This document shows positions 1-7,361 of a stretch of 19,146 bases of DNA, piece after piece. Origin of the DNA: Desulfobacterales bacterium (GTDB taxonomy: Bacteria > Desulfobacterota > Desulfobacteria > Desulfobacterales > SpSt-501); assembly GCA_025454275.1 (NCBI GenBank), contig JALOOS010000065.1, positions 1-19,146 of the forward strand, read 5' to 3'. A program made the translations under genes and the position numbers. Each line of letters opens with the position of its first letter. Position 1 is the first letter of the stretch. A model generated the notes under the pieces. The model saw only the letters and a program-made list of their open reading frames with translations, was not told where the DNA came from and did not search any database.

Positions 1-1
1 T

Positions 2-412
2 CCCCTGCTCGAGCTTGCGGTCGTGCTCTACCTGATCACCGTGCAGGACGTCTATCCGCTCGGACGGGACATCGTCGGGCCGAACGATCTGAAGGAGGGG
101 CACTTCTTCCGAGGGCCCCATGAATTCAAGACCGCCCCCTTGATCGATCGGTTCGGGAACAACCTGGCGGGCTTCCGCAAGGCGGCCGCGGCGCTTGGCG
201 GCGAGCCGGTCCCCATGGCCGACGCCGCGTTCAGGCTGAAGCCTTTCCCGAGGGTCCACCTCTACTACCTGCTATGGGAGGGCGACGAGGAATTCCCGCC
301 GCGGATCACCATCCTCTGCGAGCGGTCGATCGAAAAGGTCCTCGCCGCCGACGCCATCTGGGCGCTGGTCAACCGGGTCTCGGCAGCCCTGTCCGCAGCG
401 GCTTCAGAATGA
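2..412 (+). CDS. DUF3786 family protein, 3' part
   Basis: This is the C-terminal part of a gene that begins before the window: the frame is open back to base 2, so the GTG at 23 need not be the start. About 136 residues are visible. The pattern is that of DUF3786, a family of unknown function common in anaerobic bacteria: an early 'VGPNDLKEGHFF..GPH' stretch, a middle 'APLIDRFG', and a late 'YYLLWEGDEEFPPRITIL' block before a short helical end. The family name rests on recalled sequence resemblance. The end at TGA 410-412 overlaps the stop of the convergent purB by 9 bp. No function can be assigned from the context. Confidence 0.75.
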   Translation, partial: PLLELAVVLYLITVQDVYPLGRDIVGPNDLKEGHFFRGPHEFKTAPLIDRFGNNLAGFRKAAAALGGEPVPMADAAFRLKPFPRVHLYYLLWEGDEEFPPRITILCERSIEKVLAADAIWALVNRVSAALSAAASE

Positions 413-1756
413 AACCACCCCGGTGTAGGTTTCCGGCGTGATCGCCAGGAGCTCTTCTTTGACGGCACGGGAGACATCCAGTGACTCGATGAAGTCGGCG
501 ATGGCCTGCCGGTCGATTTTCACGTTCGTCCGGGTCAGCTCCTTGAGGGCCTCGTAGGGCCGGGGGTAGCCCTCGCGCCGCAGGATGGTCTGTATGGCCT
601 CGGCCACGACCGCCCAGTTGGCCTCGAGATCGGAGCGGATCGCCTCCTCGTTCAGGATCAGCTTGGCGAGACCCTTCTGGAGGGATTTCAGCGCGATCAG
701 GGTGTGGGCGAAGGGGACCCCGATGGTGCGGGTCACCGTGGAGTCGGTGAGGTCCCGCTGCAGCCGGGAAATGGGCAGCTTCGCCGCCAGGTGCGCGAGC
801 AGGGCGTTCGCCACCCCGAGGTTTCCCTCGGAGTTCTCGAAATCGATCGGGTTCACCTTGTGGGGCATGGTGGAGGAGCCGACCTCGCCTGCTTTGATTT
901 TCTGCTTGAAGTAATCCATTGCGATGTAGGCCCAGATGTCCCGGTCGAGGTCGATCAGGATCGTGTTGATCCGCCGCAGGTTGTCGCAGAAGGCGGCGAG
1001 GTGGTCGTAGTGCTCGATCTGGGTCGTCGTGCGCGACCGGGAGAGCCCCAGCGTCTCGTTCACCAGCCGGTCGGCGAACACCGGCCAGTCGATCTTCGGA
1101 AAGGCGGCCGCATGGGCGTTGAAGTTGCCGGTGGCCCCGCCGAACTTGGCCGCGAACGGCACCCGCCGCATCTGCTCCATCTGGACCTTGAGCCGCTCGA
1201 CGAAGACGAAGAGCTCCTTGCCCACGCTCGTGGGGGAGGCCGGCTGGCCGTGGGTGCGGGCGAGCATCGGCACGTTTTTCCAGCCGCGCGCCAGCTTCTC
1301 CAGCACGGCAATCACCGCTATGAATTCGGGCTCGAGCACCTCCAGCCAGGCCGCCTTCATGGAGAGCGGCAGGGCGGTGTTGTTGATGTCCTGGGAGGTC
1401 AGGCCGAAATGGATGTACTCCTTGAACGCCCTCAATCCCAGCGCCTCGAACTCCTCCTTGAGGATGTACTCGACCGCCTTGACGTCATGGTTGGTGACCC
1501 GCTCGATGTCCTTGACCCGCTGCGCCACCGGCTGGGTGAAGTTGCGGTAGAGGTCGCGCAGCTCCTCGAAACGGTTCACGTCGAAGTCGTTGAGCGCCGG
1601 CAGCGGCAGCCGGCACAGGGCGATGAAATACTCCACCTCGACCTGGATCCGGTATTTGATCAGGGCGGCCTCGGAAAAATAGTCGGCGAGGGGGGCGGCC
1701 AGCCGCCGGTAGCGGCCGTCCACCGGCGAGATGGCCTGGAGCGGGCTCAAGTCCAT
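404..1756 (-). CDS. purB: Adenylosuccinate lyase
   Basis: This cytosolic enzyme of purine synthesis cleaves SAICAR to AICAR and adenylosuccinate to AMP, releasing fumarate each time. The protein has 450 residues, close to the roughly 456 of the E. coli-type PurB. Superfamily blocks visible are TSQDINNT (about 120-127), ARTHGQPASPT (about 166-176, with the general acid/base His) and the fumarase/aspartase signature GSSTMPHKVNP (about 293-303, on the mobile loop with the catalytic Ser). The N-terminus 'LSPLQAISPVDGRY' is also typical of this subgroup. The ATG at 1756 is preceded by a strong GGAGGAGG ribosome-binding site (1764-1771). The gene stands alone, and its 3' end overlaps the convergent DUF3786 gene. 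Confidence 0.97.
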   Translation of the reverse strand: MDLSPLQAISPVDGRYRRLAAPLADYFSEAALIKYRIQVEVEYFIALCRLPLPALNDFDVNRFEELRDLYRNFTQPVAQRVKDIERVTNHDVKAVEYILKEEFEALGLRAFKEYIHFGLTSQDINNTALPLSMKAAWLEVLEPEFIAVIAVLEKLARGWKNVPMLARTHGQPASPTSVGKELFVFVERLKVQMEQMRRVPFAAKFGGATGNFNAHAAAFPKIDWPVFADRLVNETLGLSRSRTTTQIEHYDHLAAFCDNLRRINTILIDLDRDIWAYIAMDYFKQKIKAGEVGSSTMPHKVNPIDFENSEGNLGVANALLAHLAAKLPISRLQRDLTDSTVTRTIGVPFAHTLIALKSLQKGLAKLILNEEAIRSDLEANWAVVAEAIQTILRREGYPRPYEALKELTRTNVKIDRQAIADFIESLDVSRAVKEELLAITPETYTGVVSF

Positions 1757-1818
1757 GGCATTTCCTCCTCCACGGGAATTGTCTCAGCACCATTTAATGC
1801 CATTTCGCCCTGGATGTT

Positions 1819-1896
1819 TCAACAGCTAATGCAGGGGGTGGTGGCTTTATCGGATGGACCGCTTAAAACCGCCCATGCAACTGCTTCGGCATCCAT
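1819..1896 (-). CDS. Possible 25-residue leader ORF upstream of purB
   Basis: An ATG at 1896 follows an AGGGAG-type ribosome-binding site at good spacing and opens a 25-codon frame ending in TGA at 1819-1821, 62 bp before purB on the same strand. The peptide begins MDAEAVAWAV and ends in a Cys-rich PCISC. I do not recognise it. It could be a translated leader, a small protein, or the stub of a decayed gene. Support is limited to the start context and the position. Confidence 0.3.
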   Translation of the reverse strand: MDAEAVAWAVLSGPSDKATTPCISC

Positions 1897-1914
1897 TCTT
1901 TTCTCCCTACCGAT

Positions 1915-1965
1915 AGGTTGACAACCCTGTCAAGCCGATCAATTTTCTACTCATGAGAGGTTGAC
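1915..1965. promoter_or_regulatory. Operator-like palindrome and repeated AGGTTGAC motif
   Basis: TTGACA (1918-1923), ACCC, TGTCAA (1928-1933) form a perfect 6-bp-arm inverted repeat. The octamer AGGTTGAC occurs at 1915-1922 and again at 1958-1965, 43 bp apart, which is about four helical turns. The site lies between purB and the SRAP remnant and could serve either direction. No convincing -10 box follows the TTGACA on either strand, so a protein-binding site is as plausible as a promoter. Confidence 0.3.
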
Positions 1966-2003
1966 GGATCCGAAAAAAATTTGGACACCCGTCTGCTGAT
2001 CGC

Positions 2004-2050
2004 AGGCGGCCTGGTTCAGCCCTCCCTCCTTTTCCAGGCCGCCTCTTTTT
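2004..2050 (+). terminator. Rho-independent terminator, no upstream gene
   Basis: AGGCGGCCTGG (2004-2014) and CCAGGCCGCCT (2034-2044) form a perfect 11-bp GC-rich stem with a 19-nt loop, followed by C and five T (2046-2050). The polarity is plus. No plus-strand gene ends just upstream, so it either ends a short non-coding transcript, acts as an attenuator before the SRAP remnant 33 bp downstream, or is left over from a lost gene. Confidence 0.55.
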
Positions 2051-2083
2051 GCAGCTGCGGAACCCCGGGGAAGGGCTTTTCCC

Positions 2084-2438
2084 ATGTGCGGCCGGTTCAC
2101 CCTGTTCTTGTCGCCACCCGAGATTCAGAGGTTTTTCGATCTTCTGGCGGTGCCGTTCGACCTTCAGCCGAACTACAACGTCGCCCTATCGATCCTGCGC
2201 GATCATCACCACCGATGCCAGCGATTCGGTCCGGGATGTCCACGACCGGATGCCGCTCATTCTGAAGCCGGATGCTTATGGCGGGTGGCTCGACCCAGAA
2301 AACGAGGATGCCGAGTGGATGGCGAAGGTTCTTAAGACCGGCAGTGTGAAAGATCTCCAGCGCTACCCAGTGTCAACGCGCGTCAACCGGGTGGAGAATA
2401 ATTCGAAGGCGTGTCTGGAGCCATTAGAAAAACGCTGA
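2084..2438 (+). pseudogene. SRAP (YedK/HMCES-type) remnant with large internal deletion
   Basis: SRAP proteins cross-link to abasic sites in single-stranded DNA through the Cys at position 2. Here the N-terminus is clear (MCGRFTLF, then PPEIQRFFDLL and LQPNYNVA, about residues 1-30), including Cys2 and the conserved Asn. The reading then jumps, near 2185-2200, to a different frame that carries only the C-terminal part of the family: SCAIITTDAS, VHDRMPLIL, GGWLDP and VSTRVNRVENN, ending at TGA 2436-2438. Roughly 100 central residues are missing. The N-terminal frame itself runs on as nonsense to 2335. A full-length family member has about 220 residues. The conserved ends make the identification fairly secure, and the protein cannot be functional as it stands. 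Confidence 0.8.
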
Positions 2439-2443
2439 AACCA

Positions 2444-2485
2444 CTGGCTGTTGTAGAGGTTCAGAGATGACTAAGCCAGGTTTTT
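2444..2485 (+). terminator. Possible terminator after the SRAP remnant
   Basis: CTGGCT (2444-2449) and AGCCAG (2474-2479) are complementary and are followed by G and five T (2481-2485), just after the stop of the SRAP remnant. The stem is short and the loop long (24 nt), so the call is tentative. Confidence 0.3.
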
Positions 2486-2510
2486 CTACGGCCACAGGAT
2501 GGATGGACAT

Positions 2511-2783
2511 TTATTTTGGAGATGGCTTTTTTTTGCCACTTTTGGATGCTTTGGCCTTCCTGGTCGTTTGTTTTGCTGCAGTCGCTTTTTCCTCCTGCTG
2601 AGTTTTTTCCCACTCCCGGCGTTTCTGGATACGGCCTTGAAACTCTATAGATGTTTGAATCTCTTCACCATTTGCCCATTGAATCACCATGCTGTCTTTT
2701 TCAATGGACATGACCGAAAAGATTCCTTTTTCATTTTCGTACTTCTCGCCGACCATAAAATTGAATTCATTGTATGGATTCAT
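2511..2783 (-). CDS. Small hypothetical protein with Lys-rich tail
   Basis: The gene encodes 90 residues. An in-frame ATG lies 12 bp upstream, but that ATG directly abuts the GGGAGG ribosome-binding site (2788-2793), which is 4 bp before the ATG at 2783; the latter is therefore the better start. Residues 1 to about 55 look like a compact beta-rich fold, with short alternating stretches such as KGIFSVMSI and SMVIQWANGEEI. A charged linker follows, and the last 25 residues are rich in Lys, Ala and Ser, as in nucleic-acid-binding tails. I do not recognise a family or a function. The gene sits in AT-richer DNA than its neighbours and is flanked by a pseudogene and terminators, which fits an accessory gene. 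Its promoter is not obvious. Confidence 0.6.
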   Translation of the reverse strand: MNPYNEFNFMVGEKYENEKGIFSVMSIEKDSMVIQWANGEEIQTSIEFQGRIQKRREWEKTQQEEKATAAKQTTRKAKASKSGKKKPSPK

Positions 2784-2825
2784 TGTTCCTCCCATCGCTC
2801 GATTTTTTTATGCCTCCCTGAAAAT

Positions 2826-2881
2826 CGCTGAGGTATTTTTTTTCAGCGCGGAACAAAAAATTTCAAAAATCGGATTCCGCG
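2826..2881. repeat. Two linked inverted repeats in AT-rich DNA
   Basis: CGCTGA (2826-2831) pairs with TCAGCG (2843-2848) across a T-rich loop, and CGCGGAA (2847-2853) pairs with TTCCGCG (2875-2881) across a 21-nt A-rich loop. Both lie upstream of the small hypothetical gene, between it and a minus-strand terminator. They may form its 5' leader structure or be remnants of decayed DNA. Confidence 0.35.
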
Positions 2882-2885
2882 ATGG

Positions 2886-2919
2886 AAAAAAAACCACCGC
2901 ACTTTGGAGGGTGTGGTGG
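2886..2919 (-). terminator. Rho-independent terminator, minus strand
   Basis: On the minus strand the hairpin CCACC-a-CAC / GTG-c-GGTGG (8 pairs with one mismatch, 8-nt loop, 2894-2919) is followed directly by eight T (2886-2893). It would stop leftward transcription coming from the tRNA-Asp side and insulate the small hypothetical gene. Confidence 0.6.
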
Positions 2920-3186
2920 CTAGGCCCAACGCTGCAAAATGTTTTAATCCAACTTTAGAGGCAGCCGTCTCCCGCAGGGGATTTGTCGACGCCATATTAC
3001 TTTACAACCTATGGCCATTATTATTCTGTGTCAACACGATTATTATCAGAATCGCCAGTCGAAGACTTTAGTGTTATTAATTCAAGCAAATAGCCTGTAT
3101 CAGAATTGAGAGCATCGGATTCAGATTGTGGGATTGCTTTAACAGAGCCTCGTGAAGCACCAAATTCTTGGAAGAAAAGCGCTCAT
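2920..3186. other. AT-rich gap with no recognised gene
   Basis: No credible coding frame is seen on either strand: the open stretches are short, and the one spanning 3077-3298 runs into tRNA-Asp. A TTGACA box read on the minus strand (3029-3034) has only a weak TAGGTT partner 17 bp on. Base composition is clearly AT-richer than the flanking genes, as expected for decayed or acquired DNA next to a tRNA. Confidence 0.5.
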
Positions 3187-3230
3187 AAAAATGAATCAGG
3201 GACTCAGATTCATCATCTGAGTCCCTGATT
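3187..3230 (-). terminator. Strong terminator after tRNA-Asp
   Basis: A perfect 16-bp stem (3194-3209 with 3215-3230) closes a TCATC loop. On the minus strand it is followed by CA and five T (3187-3191), and it begins 7 nt beyond the encoded CCA of tRNA-Asp. It is the natural end of the tRNA-Val/tRNA-Asp transcript and perhaps of the whole tig-lon unit. The T-poor plus-strand flank makes it mainly a leftward terminator. Confidence 0.85.
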
Positions 3231-3236
3231 TTATAA

Positions 3237-3314
3237 TGGCGGGGACGACGAGGCTCGAACTCGCGACCTCCGACGTGACAGGCCGGCGCTCTAACCAAAC
3301 TGAGCTACGCCCCC
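3237..3314 (-). tRNA. tRNA-Asp (GUC)
   Basis: A cloverleaf can be folded by eye. Acceptor GGGGGCG pairs with CGTCCCC (one G-T), the D arm is GCTC...GAGC, the anticodon loop in CCTGTCACG gives GUC, the T stem GCGAG/CTCGT encloses TTCGAGC, and discriminator G73, typical of tRNA-Asp, is followed by encoded CCA (3237-3239). The gene is 78 nt including CCA. It lies 52 bp downstream of tRNA-Val on the same strand and is followed by a 16-bp terminator. Confidence 0.95.
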
Positions 3315-3366
3315 GCAATCCTGATTTTCAAACCGTTCTGCCCGGGCCCCCGCCGCCCGCCGGGTC

Positions 3367-3442
3367 TGGTAGGCGGAACAGGGATCGAACCTGTGACCTT
3401 CGGCTTGTAAGGCCGACGCTCTCCCGGCTGAGCTATCCGCCC
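3367..3442 (-). tRNA. tRNA-Val (UAC)
   Basis: Acceptor GGGCGGA pairs with TCCGCCT (G-T at 1-72). The D arm GCTC...GAGC, anticodon stem TCGGC/GCCGA with loop CTTACAA (anticodon UAC), T arm ACAGG-TTCGATC-CCTGT, discriminator A and encoded CCA (3367-3369) complete the cloverleaf. The gene is 76 nt including CCA. Its first 10 nt overlap the end of lon: the lon stop TAG (3433-3435) is made of tRNA bases at the acceptor/D-arm junction. Confidence 0.95.
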
Positions 3443-5923
3443 ATCGCGGCATCGCTGTAATCGGTCACCGCCCGCTCCTGCTGGGGGCCGGCAGGCGGCG
3501 GCAGGGGCAGCGACATGTCCGCTTTCTTGAAGATCGGCTCCCCCTCCCTGACGACCAGCGCATGCAAGAGCACCTCGTCCATGTGCTCGACGAAGATGAT
3601 CTCCATCTGGCTCGTGATGCTCTTGGGGACGTCTTTCAGGTCCTTCTCGTTCTCCTTGGGGACGATCACCTTCTTGACCCCGCCGCGGTGGGCGGCGATG
3701 AGCTTCTCCTTGAGCCCGCCGATCGGCAGCACCCGGCCGCGCAGGGTGATCTCGCCGGTCATGGCGAGGTCGCGCCGGACGGCATGCTTGGTCAGGGCCG
3801 AGACGAGCGAGGTGCACATCGAGATCCCGGCCGAGGGGCCGTCCTTGGGAATCGCCCCCTCCGGGATGTGGATGTGGATGTCGTATTTGCGGTGGAACTT
3901 GTCGTCGATCAAGAGGTGCTCGGCCCGCGAGCGCACGTAGCTCAGGGCCGCGCGGGCCGACTCCTGCATCACGTCGCCCAGCTTGCCGGTCACGGTGAGC
4001 TGCCCGCGGCCGGGCATGAGCAGGGTTTCGATGAAGAGCAGCTCCCCCCCCACCTGGGTCCAGGCGAGCCCGGTCACCATCCCGACCTGGTCCTCCTGCT
4101 CCACCTGCTCCGTCCGGAAGCGGTAGGGGCCGAGGTGCTTGGGGATCGACTTCTCATTGACGATGAACTCGCTCCTGTCGCCTTCCTTCACGGCCTCGCG
4201 CGCGAGCTTGCGGCAGATCGAGGCGATCTCGCGCTCCAGGTTGCGCACACCGGCCTCGCGCGTGTAGCGGCGGATGACGGCGAGGATCGCGTTGCGCGAG
4301 AAGGTGACGTTGCGGCCCTCGAGGCCGTTGGCCTTGACCTGCTTGGGCACGAGGAACTGCTCGGCGATGTGGGTCTTCTCCACCTCGGTGTAGCCCGGCA
4401 GCCGGATGATCTCCATGCGGTCCTGGAGCGGCAGCGGGATGTCGGGCAGGGTGTTCGCCGTGGTGATGAACATGATGTCGGACAGATCGTAGTCCAGGTC
4501 CAGGTAGTGGTCGTTGAAGGCGAAGTTCTGCTCCGGGTCGAGCACCTCCAGCAGCGCCGCCGAGGGGTCGCCCCGGAAGTCCATGCTCATCTTGTCGACC
4601 TCGTCCAGGCAGAAAACGGGGTTGTTGACCCCGGCCTTTTTGAGCGACTGGATGATCTTGCCGGGCAAGGCCCCGATATAGGTCCGCCGGTGGCCGCGGA
4701 TCTCCGCCTCGTCCCGCACCCCGCCGAGGGAGAGGCGCACGTACTTGCGGCCGGTGGCCCGCGCGATCGACTTGGCGAGCGAGGTCTTGCCCACCCCGGG
4801 CGGGCCGACGAAGCAGAGGATGGGCCCGCGCATCTTCTTCACCAGGGCCTGCACGGCCAGGTACTCGAGGATCCGCTCCTTGGGCTTCTCCAGCCCGTAG
4901 TGATCCTCCTCCAGGATCTGCTCGGCCTTGGCGAGGTCGTTCGTCACCTCGGAGTTCTCGAGCCAGGGCAGGCTGAGGATCCAGTCGATGTAGTTGCGCA
5001 CCACGGTGGCCTCGGCCGACATGGGGGTCATCATTTTGAGCTTCTTCAATTCGTGCTCGACCCGTTCGGTGGCCTCCTTGGGCATCTTCTTCGTCTTGAG
5101 CTTCTCCTCGATCTCCCGGATCTCGTCGCTCAAGTCGTCCTCGGCCCCCATCTCCTTCTTGATCGCGCGCATCTGCTCGTTGAGGTAGTACTCGCATCTG
5201 CTCGTTGAGGTAGTACTGCTTCTGGGTCTTCTCCATCTGCTCTTTGATGCGGGTCTTGATGCGCTGATCCATCCGGAAGACCTCGACCTCCATCTTGATC
5301 AGGCTGAGCAGGAGCGAGAGCCGCTCGGCCAAATCCAGCGTGTCGAGCAGCCGCTGCTTGTCGTCGAGCTTGAAGGAGAAATGCGAGGCCACCGTGTCGG
5401 CGAGCTGAGAGGCATCGGTGATGGCGGTGATGCTGGCAATGAGCTCCTTCGAGATGCTGCGGTTCAAGCCGGCATACTCTTCGAAGGACTCCACCACCGA
5501 CCGCATCAGGGCGGTCGCCTCGGCGGGGGAGATCTCGTGCTCCACCACCCGCTCCAGTTCGACCCGGAAGAACTCCTTTTCGGTGATGAAGCGCACCACC
5601 CGCGCCCGGCTGCGGCCCTCCACCAGGGCCTTGACCGTCCCGTCGGGCAGGCGCAGGAGCTGGAGCACCTTGCCGATGGTGCCCATCTCGCTGATGTCCT
5701 CCGCGCCGGGGTTGTCGATGCCCGCCTTTTTCTGGGTGGCGAGAAATACGGTTTTGTCCCCGTTCATCGCCTCGGTCAGGGCGTTGACCGAACGGGTCCG
5801 GCCGACGAAGAGCGGGGCGACCATGTGGGGGAAGACGACGATGTCCCGCAAGGGCAGGAGCGGCAGCACCAGGCGGTTGGGGTGGGGCTCACCCTCTTTG
5901 AAGAACTTCGGGATAGTGACCAT
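3433..5923 (-). pseudogene. lon: ATP-dependent Lon protease, frame broken by a 25-bp duplication
   Basis: Lon is a cytosolic AAA+ serine protease that degrades misfolded and regulatory proteins. The N-terminal substrate-binding domain (LVLPLLPLRDIVVFPHMVAPLF onwards, from about residue 18) reads from ATG 5923 to about residue 244. The remainder, beginning MRAIKKEMG at 5172, is in another frame. Removing one copy of an exact 25-bp tandem duplication (5168-5217) restores a single frame of 821 residues. The rebuilt protein has Walker A GPPGVGKT (about 365-372), Walker B VFCLDEVD, and the Ser-Lys dyad in PKDGPSAG (Ser about 689) and GGLKEKL (Lys about 732), so every catalytic element is present. 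As given, the first frame runs on as nonsense to 4154. The gene is last in the tig-clpP-clpX-lon chain, and its stop lies inside tRNA-Val. Decay, a reversible switch or an assembly error are all possible. Confidence 0.93.
5168..5217. repeat. Exact 25-bp tandem duplication inside lon
   Basis: Bases 5168-5192 are repeated without a mismatch at 5193-5217. The unit encodes the conserved YYLNEQM segment of Lon. As 25 is not a multiple of three, the extra copy shifts the frame. The rest of lon shows no other lesion. Confidence 0.97.
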
Positions 5924-6114
5924 GATTCACTCTACCGTTGAGTTACAGTCGCGGGCACAAGCCCCGGGACTGATCGATGGGTGGTTTATTCCAGTGGCGC
6001 GTCGGCGTGGCGGACAAACCCGGAATCGAGGCGGGCGGGGCAATACGCCAGCCCCTGCAGCGCGGCGATCGCCGAGCGACGCCCTGCACCCGGGCCGGGC
6101 CCCGCTCGCAGCCG

Positions 6115-7359
6115 TTAGGCCTGTTTTTTGGCTTGTTCGAAGAGCAGGATCGGATCTTCCTTGTTCAGCACGACATCGTCGCTGACGACACACTCCTTGA
6201 CGTTCTCGAGCGAGGGCAGGTCGTACATGATGTCCAGCATGCAGGCTTCCATGATGGCACGCAGCCCGCGGGCCCCGGACCGGCGCTTGACCGCCTCCTT
6301 GGCAACGGCCGACAGGGCACTGTCGGTGAAGCGCAGGTTCACCCCCTCGAGCTCGAAGAGCTTCTGGTACTGCTTGATCAAGGCGTTCTTCGGCTCCTTG
6401 AGGATCCGGATCAGGCTCTCCTCGTTCAGCTCGTGGAGGGTCGCGATCACCGGCAGCCGCCCCAGGAACTCGGGGATCAACCCGTACTTGATCAGGTCCT
6501 CGGGCTGGACCTGCTTGAGCGTCTCGCTCACGGAGCGCTCGCTCTCCCCGAGGATCTTGGCCCCGAACCCCATGACCTTCGGCCCCAGCCGGCGCTGGAT
6601 GATCTTCTCCAGGCCCGTGAAGGTGCCGCCGCAGACAAAGAGGATGTTGGTGGTATCCACCTTGATGAAATCCTGCTGCGGGTGCTTGCGTCCGCCCTTG
6701 GGCGGGACGCTGGCGAGGGTGCCTTCCAGGATCTTGAGCAGGGCCTGCTGGACCCCCTCGCCCGAGACGTCCCGGGTGATCGAGGGGTTGTCGGCTTTGC
6801 TCGCGATCTTGTCGATCTCGTCGATGTAGACGATGCCGCGCTTCGCCTTCTCGACGTCGTAGTCGGCGTTCTGCAGGAGCGAGAGGATGATGTTCTCCAC
6901 ATCCTCACCGACGTAGCCGGCCTCGGTCAGACTGGTGGCGTCGGCGATCGTGAAGGGCACGTTCAGGAAGCGCGCGAGGGTCTGGGCCAGAAGGGTCTTG
7001 CCGCAGCCGGTGGGGCCGATCAGCAGGATGTTGCTCTTCTGGATCTCGACATCCCCGGCATTGAAGGCGGACTCCAGCCGCTTGTAGTGGTTGTAGACCG
7101 CCACGGAGAGGATCTTCTTCGCCGGCTCCTGCTCGATCACGTAGCCGTCGAGGCGCTCCTTGATCTCCTTCGGGGTGAGGATGTGGGCGGAGTCCTTGGC
7201 GTCCTTTTCGGTCTCCTCCTCGATGATCTCGCTGCAGAGCTGGATGCACTCGTCGCAGATGTACACGGCCGGCCCGGCGATCAGCTTGCGGACCTCGGAC
7301 TGGTTCTTGCCGCAGAAAGAGCAGAACAGGTTGTCGTTGTCGTCCTTTTTCTTGGGCAT
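6115..7359 (-). CDS. clpX: ClpX, ATPase subunit of ClpXP protease
   Basis: ClpX is the AAA+ unfoldase that recognises substrates and feeds them to ClpP. The 414-residue protein has the N-terminal zinc-binding domain (CSFC at 13-16, CDEC at 35-38), Walker A GPTGCGKT (115-122), pore loop GYVGED (148-153), Walker B GIVYIDEID (175-183) and the C-terminal small domain. The start is ATG 7359, with GGAGA a few bases upstream inside clpP; only 2 bp separate the clpP stop from this ATG, so translational coupling is likely. The frame is open upstream into clpP, but that extension is a shadow of clpP. After the stop, 191 bp without a gene precede lon. Confidence 0.98.
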   Translation of the reverse strand: MPKKKDDNDNLFCSFCGKNQSEVRKLIAGPAVYICDECIQLCSEIIEEETEKDAKDSAHILTPKEIKERLDGYVIEQEPAKKILSVAVYNHYKRLESAFNAGDVEIQKSNILLIGPTGCGKTLLAQTLARFLNVPFTIADATSLTEAGYVGEDVENIILSLLQNADYDVEKAKRGIVYIDEIDKIASKADNPSITRDVSGEGVQQALLKILEGTLASVPPKGGRKHPQQDFIKVDTTNILFVCGGTFTGLEKIIQRRLGPKVMGFGAKILGESERSVSETLKQVQPEDLIKYGLIPEFLGRLPVIATLHELNEESLIRILKEPKNALIKQYQKLFELEGVNLRFTDSALSAVAKEAVKRRSGARGLRAIMEACMLDIMYDLPSLENVKECVVSDDVVLNKEDPILLFEQAKKQA

Positions 7360-7361
7360 GG

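Noticed and set aside
704..1921. Long plus-strand open frame opposite purB
   Set aside because: Antisense shadow of purB with no recognisable motif or ribosome-binding site.
1757..3236. Prophage or integrative element at tRNA-Asp
   Set aside because: No integrase, transposase or displaced tRNA 3' repeat was seen; only composition and position hint at it.
3077..3298. Minus-strand frame running through tRNA-Asp
   Set aside because: Its first third is translated tRNA sequence and the rest is AT-rich non-coding DNA crossing a terminator.
3562..5208. Long plus-strand open frame opposite lon
   Set aside because: Composition is dominated by Leu, His, Asp, Gly and Val as expected for an antisense shadow of GC-rich lon; no domain pattern, and lon itself is unmistakable.
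5924..5947. tRNA-like D arm (CTC-AACGGTA-GAG) just before lon
   Set aside because: No acceptor pairing and no T arm can be found around it, so it is a chance match.
5924..6114. Heat-shock control site (CIRCE or sigma32 promoter) before lon
   Set aside because: Neither the CIRCE inverted repeat nor a convincing sigma32 -35/-10 pair could be found in the 191-bp gap.
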